A stretch of 7,787 nt of DNA from an uncultured Bacillota bacterium (GCA_949287115.1 CASEFF010000198.1:1-7787), one strand, 5' to 3'. Shown: positions 1 through 6,729, counted from the first letter of the stretch. Notes: generated from the letters alone by a model not told the origin. Program-made: numbers and translations.

Positions 1-79
1 TAACGCCTAGTTCTCACCCGTCCCCACCGGCGCGTAAGTTAAACGCGCAAGAGCTTGCGTAAAGCAAGAGAACGAATAT
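1..79. other. Left-edge non-coding stretch with two overlapping inverted repeats
   Basis: No complete gene is visible. Two short inverted repeats overlap: GCGCGT at 30-35 pairs with ACGCGC at 43-48 (7-nt spacer), and CGCAAG at 46-51 mirrors CTTGCG at 54-59. They share bases 46-48, so an RNA could form only one at a time. One plus-strand frame is open from base 3 to a TAA at 60-62 and could be the last 19 codons of a gene entering from the left, just before the terminator at 80-113. The stretch is too short to judge and nothing in it was recognised. Confidence 0.3.
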
Positions 80-113
80 AAAAAAAGATGGAACGTGTCT
101 CCCATCTTTTTTT
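80..113 (+). terminator. Rho-independent terminator, probably bidirectional
   Basis: A perfect 12-bp stem pairs 80-91 (seven A, then GATGG) with 102-113 (CCATC, then seven T) around a 10-nt loop. The run of T at the 3' side makes a typical intrinsic terminator for a transcript entering from the left. The A run on the left arm gives the same structure on the minus strand, so it could work both ways. It insulates deoD from whatever lies to the left. Confidence 0.8.
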
Positions 114-122
114 GTTGCCTGT

Positions 123-150
123 TTTATATACACCGCCAATATGATATACT
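123..150 (+). promoter_or_regulatory. Candidate extended -10 promoter for deoD
   Basis: TATACT at 145-150 is a good sigma-A -10 element, and TG at 142-143 gives an extended -10. The best -35 at usable distance is weak (TTTATA at 123-128, 16-nt spacer), which an extended -10 can tolerate. The site lies downstream of the terminator and about 35 bases before the deoD start, so a short leader is expected. This rests on motif matching only. Confidence 0.45.
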
Positions 151-184
151 GATGTAAATATCTGACGAAACGGAGGCCATCCAC

Positions 185-892
185 ATGAGTACACACATCA
201 ACGCAGCCAACAGGAACGACATCGCTCCATCCATACTCCTGCCGGGAGATCCGCTGAGGGCGAAATTCATAGCCGAAAACTTCCTGGAAAATCCGAGATG
301 CTACAATGAGATACGCGGTATGCTGGGATATACGGGCACTTATAAAGGCGTTCCTGTCTCCGTACAGGGCACGGGCATGGGGATGCCTTCGATGGGAATA
401 TACTCGTGGGAACTGATAACCGAATACGGCGTACAGAATCTCATAAGGGTCGGTACTGCCGGCTCCTTCCACGACCACATCAAGGTAAAGGACATCGTTG
501 TCGGCATGGCAGCTTCCACCGACTCCAATTACATCCACGCCTTCGATCTGCCCGGCACTTACGCGCCATGTGCCAGCTACGACCTGCTGACAAAGATAAG
601 CGCGGCATCCGAAGATCTTAACATACCGTTCAAGGCCGGCAACATCGTATCCTGCGATGTTTTCTACGAGCTGGGCGACGAATGGTGGAAAAAGTGGGCG
701 TCCATGGGCATAATGGCGGTGGAAATGGAGGCCGCGGCACTGTACATGAACGCAGCTTACAACGACGTCAACGCCATAGCCATAATGACCATAAGCGATC
801 ATTTCGTCACCGGAGAAAAGGCGACCGCAGAGGAAAGGGAAAGCACGTTCACCGACATGATGGAACTGGCTCTTGAAGCGGCGATCAAATAG
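185..892 (+). CDS. deoD: Purine nucleoside phosphorylase, DeoD type
   Basis: Cytosolic enzyme of purine salvage that uses phosphate to split purine ribo- and deoxyribonucleosides into base and (deoxy)ribose-1-phosphate. The 235-residue length is normal for the hexameric DeoD family. Residues matching the E. coli active site, shifted by one after the N-terminus, are visible: His4 (donated to the neighbouring subunit), the GDPLRAK phosphate loop with Gly21 and Arg25, Arg44, the RVGTAGS segment at 88-94, VEMEAA at 179-184 with the nucleoside-binding Glu180-Met181-Glu182, and Ser204-Asp205 with Arg218 for acid catalysis at the purine. All key residues are intact, so it should be active. The ATG at 185 follows GGAGG at 172-176 with 8-nt spacing. 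The metalloregulator gene begins 39 bases downstream and is probably co-transcribed. Confidence 0.97.
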   Translation: MSTHINAANRNDIAPSILLPGDPLRAKFIAENFLENPRCYNEIRGMLGYTGTYKGVPVSVQGTGMGMPSMGIYSWELITEYGVQNLIRVGTAGSFHDHIKVKDIVVGMAASTDSNYIHAFDLPGTYAPCASYDLLTKISAASEDLNIPFKAGNIVSCDVFYELGDEWWKKWASMGIMAVEMEAAALYMNAAYNDVNAIAIMTISDHFVTGEKATAEERESTFTDMMELALEAAIK

Positions 893-915
893 CAGGCGCA
901 TACACAGCAGGCGCA
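891..915 (+). repeat. Short direct repeat between deoD and the regulator
   Basis: The ten bases AGCAGGCGCA occur at 891-900 and again at 906-915, a 15-nt period. The first copy overlaps the deoD stop codon (TAG 890-892) and the second ends just before the ribosome binding site of the next gene. It looks like a local tandem duplication. No function is evident. Confidence 0.6.
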
Positions 916-917
916 CT

Positions 918-924
918 AAGGAGG
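918..924 (+). promoter_or_regulatory. Ribosome binding site fixing the TTG start of the regulator
   Basis: AAGGAGG lies 7 bases before the TTG at 932. No ATG or GTG is placed as well, and the protein encoded from this TTG aligns with the family N-terminus, including the metal-site segment SAENYLE. Confidence 0.85.
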
Positions 925-931
925 AAACACA

Positions 932-1303
932 TTGAAAGTACTTGAATCCGCAGAAAACTATCTTGAATCCATACTCATACTGAAAAACGAAAAAGGGACC
1001 GTAAGGGCCATCGACATAGTAAACTACCTGGGCTTTTCAAAGCCCAGTGTCAGCATAGCTCTCAAGCAACTGGAAACCAACGGGTTCATCACAAGAGACG
1101 AGGACAACCACATATCCCTCACCGAATCGGGTAAGGAGATCGCTGACTCCATATACGAACGTCATCAGCTGCTGAGCAAGCTGTTCATGAAGATAGGCGT
1201 CAGCGAAGGCACCGCAAAAGACGATGCCTGCAAAGTTGAACACCATATAAGTCAGGAAACCTTCGAACGGCTGAAGGAGCTGTACGACAGCCTCGACAGA
1301 TAG
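932..1303 (+). CDS. DtxR/MntR-family metal-dependent transcriptional repressor
   Basis: A 123-residue protein with an N-terminal winged helix-turn-helix (about 1-65; recognition helix near SKPSVS at 36-41) and a helical dimerisation/metal-binding part (about 70-120). There is no SH3-like third domain, so it resembles MntR more than long IdeR proteins. Aligned by eye with B. subtilis MntR, the ligands are Asn9 (for Asp8), Glu12 (Glu11), His78 (His77), Cys100 (Glu99), Glu103 (Glu102) and His104 (His103). Cys100 is what DtxR/IdeR has at Cys102, which hints at Fe(II) rather than strict Mn(II) sensing; that is inference. It should repress metal-uptake genes when metal is bound, but no such gene is in the window. 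The start is TTG. The gene follows deoD and converges on comEA 17 bp away. Confidence 0.9.
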   Translation: MKVLESAENYLESILILKNEKGTVRAIDIVNYLGFSKPSVSIALKQLETNGFITRDEDNHISLTESGKEIADSIYERHQLLSKLFMKIGVSEGTAKDDACKVEHHISQETFERLKELYDSLDR

Positions 1304-1320
1304 GTTCCCCGGCCGCAGCA

Positions 1321-1953
1321 CTACACCCTTATATCGTCCTTGAGCTTTTCAAACGTCTTGTCGCCTATGCCCGAGACGTTTTTTATGTCTTCTATCGTAT
1401 CGAACCTGCCGTTTTCCTCCCTGTAATCGATTATCTTTTCGGCAGTCACCGGCCCTATACCGTCAAGTTCCTGTAATTCGGGAGAATCGGCCGTATTGAT
1501 GTTTATCTTACCGTCCGAATAGTAAGCCGCTCCCGAAGATGTGCCGAACTGCTGTCCATCCGCATCTTCCGCCATGAGAGACGGAACGAATATCTTCTCA
1601 CCGTCCTCGACGAAGGCCGCCCTGTTGATGCCGCTCACATCAGCATCTTCCGTCAGCCCTCCCGCCGCTTTTATGGCATCCTCCACCCTACTGCCTTCTT
1701 CAAGCTCGGCCACCATAGGCTCGTTCACCGCACCGCCGATATCCACAAGTATACCCGCAGGCGCAGTCTCCGTCACAGCTTCCGTCTCCGCAACGACCTC
1801 GTCTTCCCCGTCTTCCGTTCCCGGCGCGAAGGCAAAAAAGGCGACCACTATCACCACAGCGATAGCAGCCACCTTTATGATCATATCCTTGTTCTCATCG
1901 AAAAATACCCTGAGCTTCCCGTTATCCTTTATATGATCCGCAAATCTCTTCAT
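1321..1953 (-). CDS. comEA: ComEA-type DNA-binding competence protein (SLBB plus helix-hairpin-helix)
   Basis: Membrane-anchored DNA receptor that hands incoming double-stranded DNA to the uptake channel in transformable Firmicutes. The 210 residues show the ComEA order: a short basic cytosolic N-terminus, one transmembrane helix at about 25-43, an acidic and Thr/Ala-rich linker at about 45-65, an SLBB domain at about 67-125 (ILVDIGGAV start), a short linker, and a helix-hairpin-helix pair at about 148-208 with ININ, DGIGPVTAEKI and SGIGDKT motifs. The ATG has GGGAGGT at 1961-1967, 7 bases upstream, and its own promoter. comEC, its usual partner and neighbour, is not in the window. The 3' end faces the convergent metalloregulator gene with no terminator between them. 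An extracellular SLBB/HhH protein used outside competence is a weaker alternative. Confidence 0.93.
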   Translation of the reverse strand: MKRFADHIKDNGKLRVFFDENKDMIIKVAAIAVVIVVAFFAFAPGTEDGEDEVVAETEAVTETAPAGILVDIGGAVNEPMVAELEEGSRVEDAIKAAGGLTEDADVSGINRAAFVEDGEKIFVPSLMAEDADGQQFGTSSGAAYYSDGKININTADSPELQELDGIGPVTAEKIIDYREENGRFDTIEDIKNVSGIGDKTFEKLKDDIRV

Positions 1954-1975
1954 GACTCACACCTCCCTTTGTATT

Positions 1976-2004
1976 ATTTTACAATTAATGGAAGTATTTG
2001 TCAA
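1976..2004 (-). promoter_or_regulatory. Near-consensus sigma-A promoter for comEA
   Basis: Read on the minus strand, a perfect -35 TTGACA (bases 2004-1999) is followed after exactly 17 bases by TAAAAT (1981-1976), which differs from the -10 consensus at one position. The -35 begins 5 bases after the stop of the upstream gene (2009). The predicted start near 1969 would leave a leader of only about 15 bases, barely covering the ribosome binding site at 1961-1967. Confidence 0.8.
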
Positions 2005-2008
2005 TAAC

Positions 2009-2677
2009 TTAATCGAAATATATCTCCTCCCTGACGACCTCCGCCTCGTCCCTGTCGGTATCGAGAGCGAAATGCGTCTTCACTGTTTCCATGACAAGCT
2101 CCGGGCTCAGATTGGAAACGCTGCCGGCATCGAGCACGGCCCTTATCTCGAGCACATCGCCGTCCGGCGTGAATGTTATATCCCTTATCATGGGCTTTAT
2201 GTCCACTTCCACGGGAGTCTTTTTCTTCTTGCTCTTCTTCAGCGTCGTTATCCTGTCCCTCCCCATATATGAAGCCTTCATGTCATCTCCGCTCGAAGTG
2301 ATGTCATTCTTCACAGGCATCCTCATAACATAGGAAGCAGCTGTCGTCCGCGCAGCCAGCGTCTTTTTGCCTTCGTTGCCGACGGAACATCCGAGTATGT
2401 CGAGTCCGTCAGGCATCAGCTCCGACAGACGCCTGCCGATATCATCCGGATCGTATTCCGTCTCCGTCTCCAGCTCCACCATTTCACGAAGGCCTTCGTA
2501 TCCCAGCGAAAGAGGCTGTGCAAAACTCATCTTCGGATGCGGATTGAATCCCTTTGAATAGCCGAGCTTTATCCCGGCTCTCTTTATCGACCTGTAAAAC
2601 AGCCTCATGAGATCCAGATGGGATATATAACATATGGTGCCTGTCTTTGAGAATGTCAGTATGTATCTATAATACAT
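2009..2677 (-). CDS. Radical-SAM-linked protein, TIGR03936/DUF2344 family
   Basis: A 222-residue protein of a widespread bacterial family with no established biochemical role. Recognised from the conserved N-terminal block at about 18-62, with SHLDLMR, GYSKGFNPHPKMSFAQPL and LGYEG motifs, and by its place after the TIGR03960-type gene, to which it is adjacent or fused in many genomes. A Lys-rich stretch at about 147-153 separates the halves. No transmembrane segment is seen. The ATG at 2677 overlaps the last 11 bases of the radical-SAM gene and has GGAGGT at 2683-2688 with 5-nt spacing, which suggests translational coupling and a shared function. It probably works with its neighbour on an RNA or protein substrate, but that is inference. 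The family match is confident; the function is not known. Confidence 0.92.
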   Translation of the reverse strand: MYYRYILTFSKTGTICYISHLDLMRLFYRSIKRAGIKLGYSKGFNPHPKMSFAQPLSLGYEGLREMVELETETEYDPDDIGRRLSELMPDGLDILGCSVGNEGKKTLAARTTAASYVMRMPVKNDITSSGDDMKASYMGRDRITTLKKSKKKKTPVEVDIKPMIRDITFTPDGDVLEIRAVLDAGSVSNLSPELVMETVKTHFALDTDRDEAEVVREEIYFD

Positions 2678-4523
2678 CGCGCACCTCCGTCATGTCTACG
2701 TTGCTGAAACACTCCGCGTACCTGTTGATGCCGCATCCCGTGCAGCCCTGTCTGCAATCCGGCGTGGTCTTCGCCGCCCTGGCCCTTTCATTTTCCTCTA
2801 TCAGATATTCCTTCCTTATGAGCGGATCTATCACATCCCACGGCAGCACTTCGTCGTAGCTGCGCTCCCTGCTGCTGTAAAAGTCAGGATCCGTGCCGGT
2901 CATCCTGAACGCCTCGTCCCACAACTCCTTTCTGAACTTGTCGCTCCAGCTGTCGAACCTGCATCCCAGGCCGTGAGCGGCCTCCAGCACTCTGCCCGTT
3001 TTCCTGTCTCCCCTTGCCAGTACAGCTTCCAGTCTGCTCGTACCGGTCTCGTGGTAGTTGAATGTGACACCCTTTATGCGCAGTTTGCCCGAAAGGAAAT
3101 TATGCTTTTCTATGAACATCTCGTCCGTATCCTGAGCAGCCCACTGAAACGGCGTATGAGCCTTCGGCACGAAATTGGAAACGCTCACCGTCACTCTGAA
3201 TCTGCCTCCCTTTCTGCCCCTGACCGCATAGTTTATATCCATTATGCGCTTCGCTATATCTCCTATGCCCGCTAGGTCCTCATACGTCTCTCCCGGAAGT
3301 CCCGCCATGAAATACAGCTTTATGTGCTCCCAGCCCAGCTGTACCGCCTGCTCCACCGCACCGAATATGTCTTCTTCCGTTATGTTCTTGTTTATGATAT
3401 CTCTGAGCCTCTGGCTGCCTGCTTCAGGAGCGAAGGTGAGGCCCGATTTCCTGTAACCCTGTATCTCATCGAGAACTTTAAAGGAAAAGGAATCCATTCT
3501 GAGGGACGGCAGCGAAAGAGCCACGTTGCGACCGGCGCACATCCCCATCAGCTCCGTCGCCAGATCCTCGAACCGCGAATAATCGCTCGTGGAAAGGGAC
3601 AGCAGCGAAAGCTCGTCGTGTCCTGTATTGTCCAGCTGCTCCATGGCAAGCCGCTCTATCGTCTCCTTTTTTCTCTCCCTTACCGGCCTGTATATCATGC
3701 CCGCCTGACAGAACCTGCATCCTCTGGTGCATCCTCTGAACGTTTCCACGACCGCCCTGTCATGTACCGTCTCGATGAACGGCACTATGTTCCTGACCGG
3801 AAAGGCTGCGCTGTCCAGATCCTTCACCACGGCGCGCTTCACCCTGTCGGGCGCACCTTCATACAGCTTTTTGATCTCCTTTACAGTTCCGTCTTCGTTG
3901 TATACGGGTTCATAGAACTTCGGGACGTACACTCCGTCCAGCGCGCAGACCGCCTTCAGGAAAGCCTCCTTCGACTCGCTTCTTTTCCATACATCGCATA
4001 TCTTTTCCTGGATCTCTTCGCCGTCACCGATTATGAAGAGATCGATGAAGTCCGCCAGCGGCTCGGGATTGTAGGCGCATGGCCCTCCCGCCACTATCAC
4101 GGGATATTCCTCTCCGCGGTCTTCACTGCGGCATGGTATGTTTCCCAGCTCGAGCATATTGAGTATGTTGGTATATGAAAGCTCGTACTGCAGCGTGAAC
4201 CCGAGTATATCAAGCTCCTTCACCGGAGTCCGCGTCTCGAGGGTGAACAGCTCTCTTCCGCTTTCTCTCATGAGCTTTTCCATATCCTCAGCCGGTGCAA
4301 ACACCCTCTCGCAGTATATATCATCGTTCCTGTTGAGTACATCGTAGAGTATCTGCAGTCCCATATAGGACATACCTATCTCGTATATATCGGGAAAAGC
4401 GAAGCCGAACCTGACGGAAACGCTTTCCGGATCCTTCTTCACCGAATTGATCTCTCCACCCGTGTATCTTGCAGGTTTCTCGACTTTTCCGAGCATACCG
4501 TGCAGTTCTCTGTCTATATTCAT
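2667..4523 (-). CDS. B12-binding-domain radical SAM protein, TIGR03960 family
   Basis: A 618-residue radical-SAM protein with a cobalamin-binding-like N-terminal domain (about 1-200; FAFPDIYEIGMSYMGLQILY region, GGPCAYNPEPLADFID at about 147-162) and a radical-SAM core from about 250. The [4Fe-4S] motif is intact: Cys265, Cys269 and Cys272 in GCTRGCRFCQAG. Typical later motifs are LTFAPEAGSQRLR at about 362-374 and KLYFMAGLPGE at about 402-412. Near the C-terminus Cys590, Cys594, Cys597 and Cys605 form a second cluster that may hold another iron-sulfur centre. The DxHxxG cobalamin signature was not found, so B12 binding is uncertain. The substrate is not established for the family. The gene starts inside the stop of the HD gene (ATGA, 4520-4523) and its end overlaps the DUF2344-like gene, so the three should be translated together. 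Confidence 0.94.
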   Translation of the reverse strand: MNIDRELHGMLGKVEKPARYTGGEINSVKKDPESVSVRFGFAFPDIYEIGMSYMGLQILYDVLNRNDDIYCERVFAPAEDMEKLMRESGRELFTLETRTPVKELDILGFTLQYELSYTNILNMLELGNIPCRSEDRGEEYPVIVAGGPCAYNPEPLADFIDLFIIGDGEEIQEKICDVWKRSESKEAFLKAVCALDGVYVPKFYEPVYNEDGTVKEIKKLYEGAPDRVKRAVVKDLDSAAFPVRNIVPFIETVHDRAVVETFRGCTRGCRFCQAGMIYRPVRERKKETIERLAMEQLDNTGHDELSLLSLSTSDYSRFEDLATELMGMCAGRNVALSLPSLRMDSFSFKVLDEIQGYRKSGLTFAPEAGSQRLRDIINKNITEEDIFGAVEQAVQLGWEHIKLYFMAGLPGETYEDLAGIGDIAKRIMDINYAVRGRKGGRFRVTVSVSNFVPKAHTPFQWAAQDTDEMFIEKHNFLSGKLRIKGVTFNYHETGTSRLEAVLARGDRKTGRVLEAAHGLGCRFDSWSDKFRKELWDEAFRMTGTDPDFYSSRERSYDEVLPWDVIDPLIRKEYLIEENERARAAKTTPDCRQGCTGCGINRYAECFSNVDMTEVRDVL

Positions 4524-5077
4524 CCAGCCTGTTCTCCCTTTTCTTTCAGATCTCCATCCAGAAGTTCATCTATGGAGACCCCGATCCTGTCTTCTATTTC
4601 ATCTATGAACCGTCTCGTATCCTTTTTCTTTTCCAGTATGATACGTTCGGCATCCGGACGCCCGTTCCGTTTTGCCTTGTCTATTATGTAGTCCATCCTT
4701 GCATCCAGACCCACATAGCTGTCTTCCTTCACCAGCCTGTCGCCGAGGCAGACCATGTCGGTCTCCGTCACTTTATCCAGAGGCGAGAACCCGGGATATT
4801 TCATATGAGCTCTTATTATCCTGCCTTCCTCTTCATACCCCAGCTTTTCCATGATGTCGGCACCCACATCCCAGTGCCTGTCCTCGGTCCTTGCTATATC
4901 GTGGAGCATTCCCGCCGCAAGGACGAGCTCCGCATCGAGATCCGCGCCTTTTTCATTAAGCGCCTTCGATATGGTCACAGCCACACGCGCCACTTCTCTG
5001 CAATGTTTCCTCACGTGCTCCGGAGTGCCGTATTCATCTAAAAGCCTCTCGCATTCCTCTACAGTCGGATGTTTCAT
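4520..5077 (-). CDS. HD-domain protein, probable metal-dependent phosphohydrolase
   Basis: Small cytosolic HD-superfamily protein of 185 residues from the chosen start. The metal-site pattern is visible: His25 in HVRKHC, the His59-Asp60 doublet in GMLHDIAR, His68, His91 in RAHM, and Asp113 in CLGDRLV. An acidic and basic helical C-terminal region (about 125-180) shows no further domain. Family members hydrolyse phosphomonoesters, phosphodiesters or nucleotides; the substrate cannot be told here. A start at 5116 would add 13 residues inside obgE, but the ATG at 5077 has GGGAGG 7 bases upstream and the protein then begins MKHPTVEEC, so it is preferred. It lies 22 bases after obgE and ends in an ATGA overlap with the radical-SAM gene, placing it mid-operon. 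Confidence 0.88.
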   Translation of the reverse strand: MKHPTVEECERLLDEYGTPEHVRKHCREVARVAVTISKALNEKGADLDAELVLAAGMLHDIARTEDRHWDVGADIMEKLGYEEEGRIIRAHMKYPGFSPLDKVTETDMVCLGDRLVKEDSYVGLDARMDYIIDKAKRNGRPDAERIILEKKKDTRRFIDEIEDRIGVSIDELLDGDLKEKGEQAG

Positions 5078-5084
5078 AAAAACG

Positions 5085-5090
5085 CCTCCC
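5085..5090 (-). promoter_or_regulatory. Ribosome binding site deciding the HD-protein start
   Basis: GGGAGG on the minus strand, 7 bases before the ATG at 5077, lies in the gap after the obgE stop. It argues against the longer reading from 5116, which would overlap obgE. Confidence 0.8.
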
Positions 5091-5099
5091 ATCGCTGCC

Positions 5100-6398
5100 C
5101 TACAGATAATCCTCATCGAAATATTCGAACTCGAAATCCTTTATCCTTATGGTGTCTCCGTCTTCGATGCCCATTTCCTTCATCTTTTCGATGGCACCGC
5201 TGTTTTCGATATATCTGTACAGATACCTGAGGGATCCCGCATCGTTGAAATTTGCCGAATTGAATATCTTCTCCAGCTGTTTCCCTTCAAGTATATAGTT
5301 CCTTCCGTCAAATACCACTCTGACCGTCCTGTAATCGGGATCGAAGCTGTCAGATTCAAAGTCGAACATCTCGAGGCTCTCCTCTTCAACAGGCTCCTGT
5401 GCCAGTCTGTCGAGCTGTGCGGCGGCTTCCGCCAGCACCTCTCTGACGCCTATGTTTATCGGCGCCGACATCGGAAACACCTTGTAACCCATGGCCTCCA
5501 CGTGCTCTTTGAACCTGATGTACCCCGGATCATCCTCGCTGATGAGATCTATCTTATTGGCTGCAACGATCTGAGGTTTTTTCATCAGCCCGGGACTGTA
5601 CTGCGCAAGCTCTCTGTTGATCTTGTCGAAATCCTCCACCGGATCCCTTCCTTCACTGCCCGCGACATCCACAACGTGTATGAGCACCTTGGTGCGCTCT
5701 ATGTGCTTGAGGAACTTGTGCCCCAGGCCTGCGCCCTCGTGCGCCCCTTCTATTATACCGGCGATATCCGCCATGACAAAACCCGTTCCGAACATTTCAA
5801 CGACGCCGAGATTGGGCTCTATGGTGGTGAAGTGATAGTTGGCTATCTTCGGTTTTGCGCTGGTCGCAACGGACAGCAGCGTGGATTTACCCACATTGGG
5901 AAATCCCACAAGACCCACGTCGGCTATGAGCTTCATCTCCAGTATGACGTTCCTTTCCTTTGCAAAGCCGCCGGCTTCCGCAAAGTTGGGAGCCTGTCTC
6001 GTCGGCGTGGCGTACTTCGCATTGCCTTTTCCGCCCTTTCCGCCTCTTGCCGCAACGAACGACTGACCGTTTTCCGTCAAGTCCTTCATCAGCAGTCCCG
6101 ACTCCTCATCTATGACCATCGTGCCCACGGGAACCTTTATTACAAGGTCCTGTCCGTTTTTGCCGAATCGCTTCTTCTTCATGCCGTTCTGGCCGTTTTC
6201 GGCTTCGTATTTTCTCTTGTATCTGAAATCCATCAGCGTCCTGAGGTTTTCATCAGCCTGAAATATGACGTCACCGCCTTTTCCGCCGTCTCCGCCATCG
6301 GGTCCGCCTTCCGGCACGAACGGTTCTCTCCTGAATGAAACAGCTCCATCGCCGCCTTTTCCCGATCTTATATATATCCTGGCTCTGTCTACAAACAT
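5100..6398 (-). CDS. obgE: Obg/CgtA family ribosome-assembly GTPase
   Basis: Essential GTPase that binds the large ribosomal subunit during late assembly and ties growth to GTP and (p)ppGpp. The 432 residues show all three domains. The glycine-rich Obg fold is at 1-157 (GKGGDGAVSFRRE, GGDGGKGGDVIF). The G domain at about 158-330 has G1 GFPNVGKS at 165-172, switch I around TTIEPNLGVV, G3 DIAG at 211-214, G4 NKID at 281-284 and G5 SAP at 311-313. The C-terminal OCT domain at about 348-432 is of the kind found in Gram-positive Obg. A longer reading from 6458 runs through the rpmA-obgE hairpin and adds 20 unlike residues. The ATG at 6398 begins the canonical MFVDRARIYI and has a strong ribosome binding site at 6403-6410. 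It lies downstream of rpmA and upstream of the HD gene. Confidence 0.98.
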   Translation of the reverse strand: MFVDRARIYIRSGKGGDGAVSFRREPFVPEGGPDGGDGGKGGDVIFQADENLRTLMDFRYKRKYEAENGQNGMKKKRFGKNGQDLVIKVPVGTMVIDEESGLLMKDLTENGQSFVAARGGKGGKGNAKYATPTRQAPNFAEAGGFAKERNVILEMKLIADVGLVGFPNVGKSTLLSVATSAKPKIANYHFTTIEPNLGVVEMFGTGFVMADIAGIIEGAHEGAGLGHKFLKHIERTKVLIHVVDVAGSEGRDPVEDFDKINRELAQYSPGLMKKPQIVAANKIDLISEDDPGYIRFKEHVEAMGYKVFPMSAPINIGVREVLAEAAAQLDRLAQEPVEEESLEMFDFESDSFDPDYRTVRVVFDGRNYILEGKQLEKIFNSANFNDAGSLRYLYRYIENSGAIEKMKEMGIEDGDTIRIKDFEFEYFDEDYL

Positions 6399-6402
6399 GA
6401 GT

Positions 6403-6410
6403 CCTCCTCC
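6403..6410 (-). promoter_or_regulatory. Ribosome binding site deciding the obgE start
   Basis: GGAGGAGG on the minus strand ends 4 bases before the ATG at 6398; its first GGAGG gives 7-nt spacing. It supports the short, canonical Obg N-terminus over upstream in-frame starts. Confidence 0.85.
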
Positions 6411-6424
6411 GCGGTATCGTCCGC

Positions 6425-6456
6425 AAAATAACAGAGCCCCTACAGAGTAGGGGCTC
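6425..6456 (-). terminator. Hairpin between rpmA and obgE, possible attenuator
   Basis: GAGCCCCTA (6434-6442) pairs perfectly with TAGGGGCTC (6448-6456), a 9-bp stem with five-base loop. On the minus strand the hairpin is followed by TGTTATTTTG, a broken T-rich tract. That fits a leaky terminator lowering obgE transcription relative to rplU-rpmA, or an RNA-processing or stability element. No U tract follows on the plus strand. It starts 12 bases after the rpmA stop. No separate obgE promoter was seen. Confidence 0.6.
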
Positions 6457-6468
6457 AAAACATTTGAT

Positions 6469-6729
6469 CTATGCTTCCTTTGGATATACGCTTATCTGCT
6501 TTCTCTTCTTGTCGTATCTCTCGAACTTTACAGCTCCGTCAATCTTCGCAAACAAGGTATCGTCTCCACCGACACCGACATTGTTGCCTGCGTGGAACTT
6601 GGTTCCTCTCTGTCTAACCAGAATGCTGCCGGCGCTTACGAACTGACCGTCACCCGTCTTCACACCAAGACGTTTCGACTCACTGTCACGACCGTTCTTC
6701 GAGCTACCTACACCTTTTTTACTTGCCAT
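6469..6729 (-). CDS. rpmA: 50S ribosomal protein L27 (bL27), without N-terminal extension
   Basis: Large-subunit protein whose N-terminal tail reaches the peptidyl-transferase centre. The 86 residues match bL27 along their length: [21 protein letters not shown] at the N-terminus, then the [13 protein letters not shown] core and [10 protein letters not shown]. The sequence starts MASKKG, which corresponds to the mature tail after Met removal. Most Firmicute L27 proteins begin with about nine extra residues ending in a Phe-Ala site cleaved by the protease Prp. Here an in-frame TAG at 6748-6750, seven codons upstream, rules out such an extension. GGAGG is 10 bases before the ATG. Only 55 bases separate it from rplU, with no room for prp (ysxB), which often lies between the two. 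Confidence 0.98.
   Translation of the reverse strand: MASKKGVGSSKNGRDSESKRLGVKTGDGQFVSAGSILVRQRGTKFHAGNNVGVGGDDTLFAKIDGAVKFERYDKKRKQISVYPKEA

Noticed and set aside
1..62. C-terminal tail of an upstream gene ending at TAA 60-62
   Set aside because: Only 19 codons are visible with no recognisable motif; an open frame this short is expected by chance, so it is mentioned but not called as a gene.
14..916. A 300-codon minus-strand open frame across deoD
   Set aside because: It is antisense to a complete DeoD with conserved active-site residues; the translation has no recognisable domain.
3324..4178. A 284-codon plus-strand open frame inside the radical-SAM gene
   Set aside because: Antisense shadow of a conserved protein, with no start signal and no domain.
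4851..6338. A 495-codon open frame on the plus strand across obgE
   Set aside because: It is antisense to an intact Obg GTPase with every motif in place, has no ribosome binding site, and its Cys/His/Tyr-rich translation looks like a reverse shadow produced by the codon bias of obgE.
6399..6458. Longer Obg N-terminus from a start at 6458
   Set aside because: The extra 20 residues would be encoded by the rpmA-obgE hairpin and the ribosome binding site of the real start; the family N-terminus begins at the ATG at 6398.
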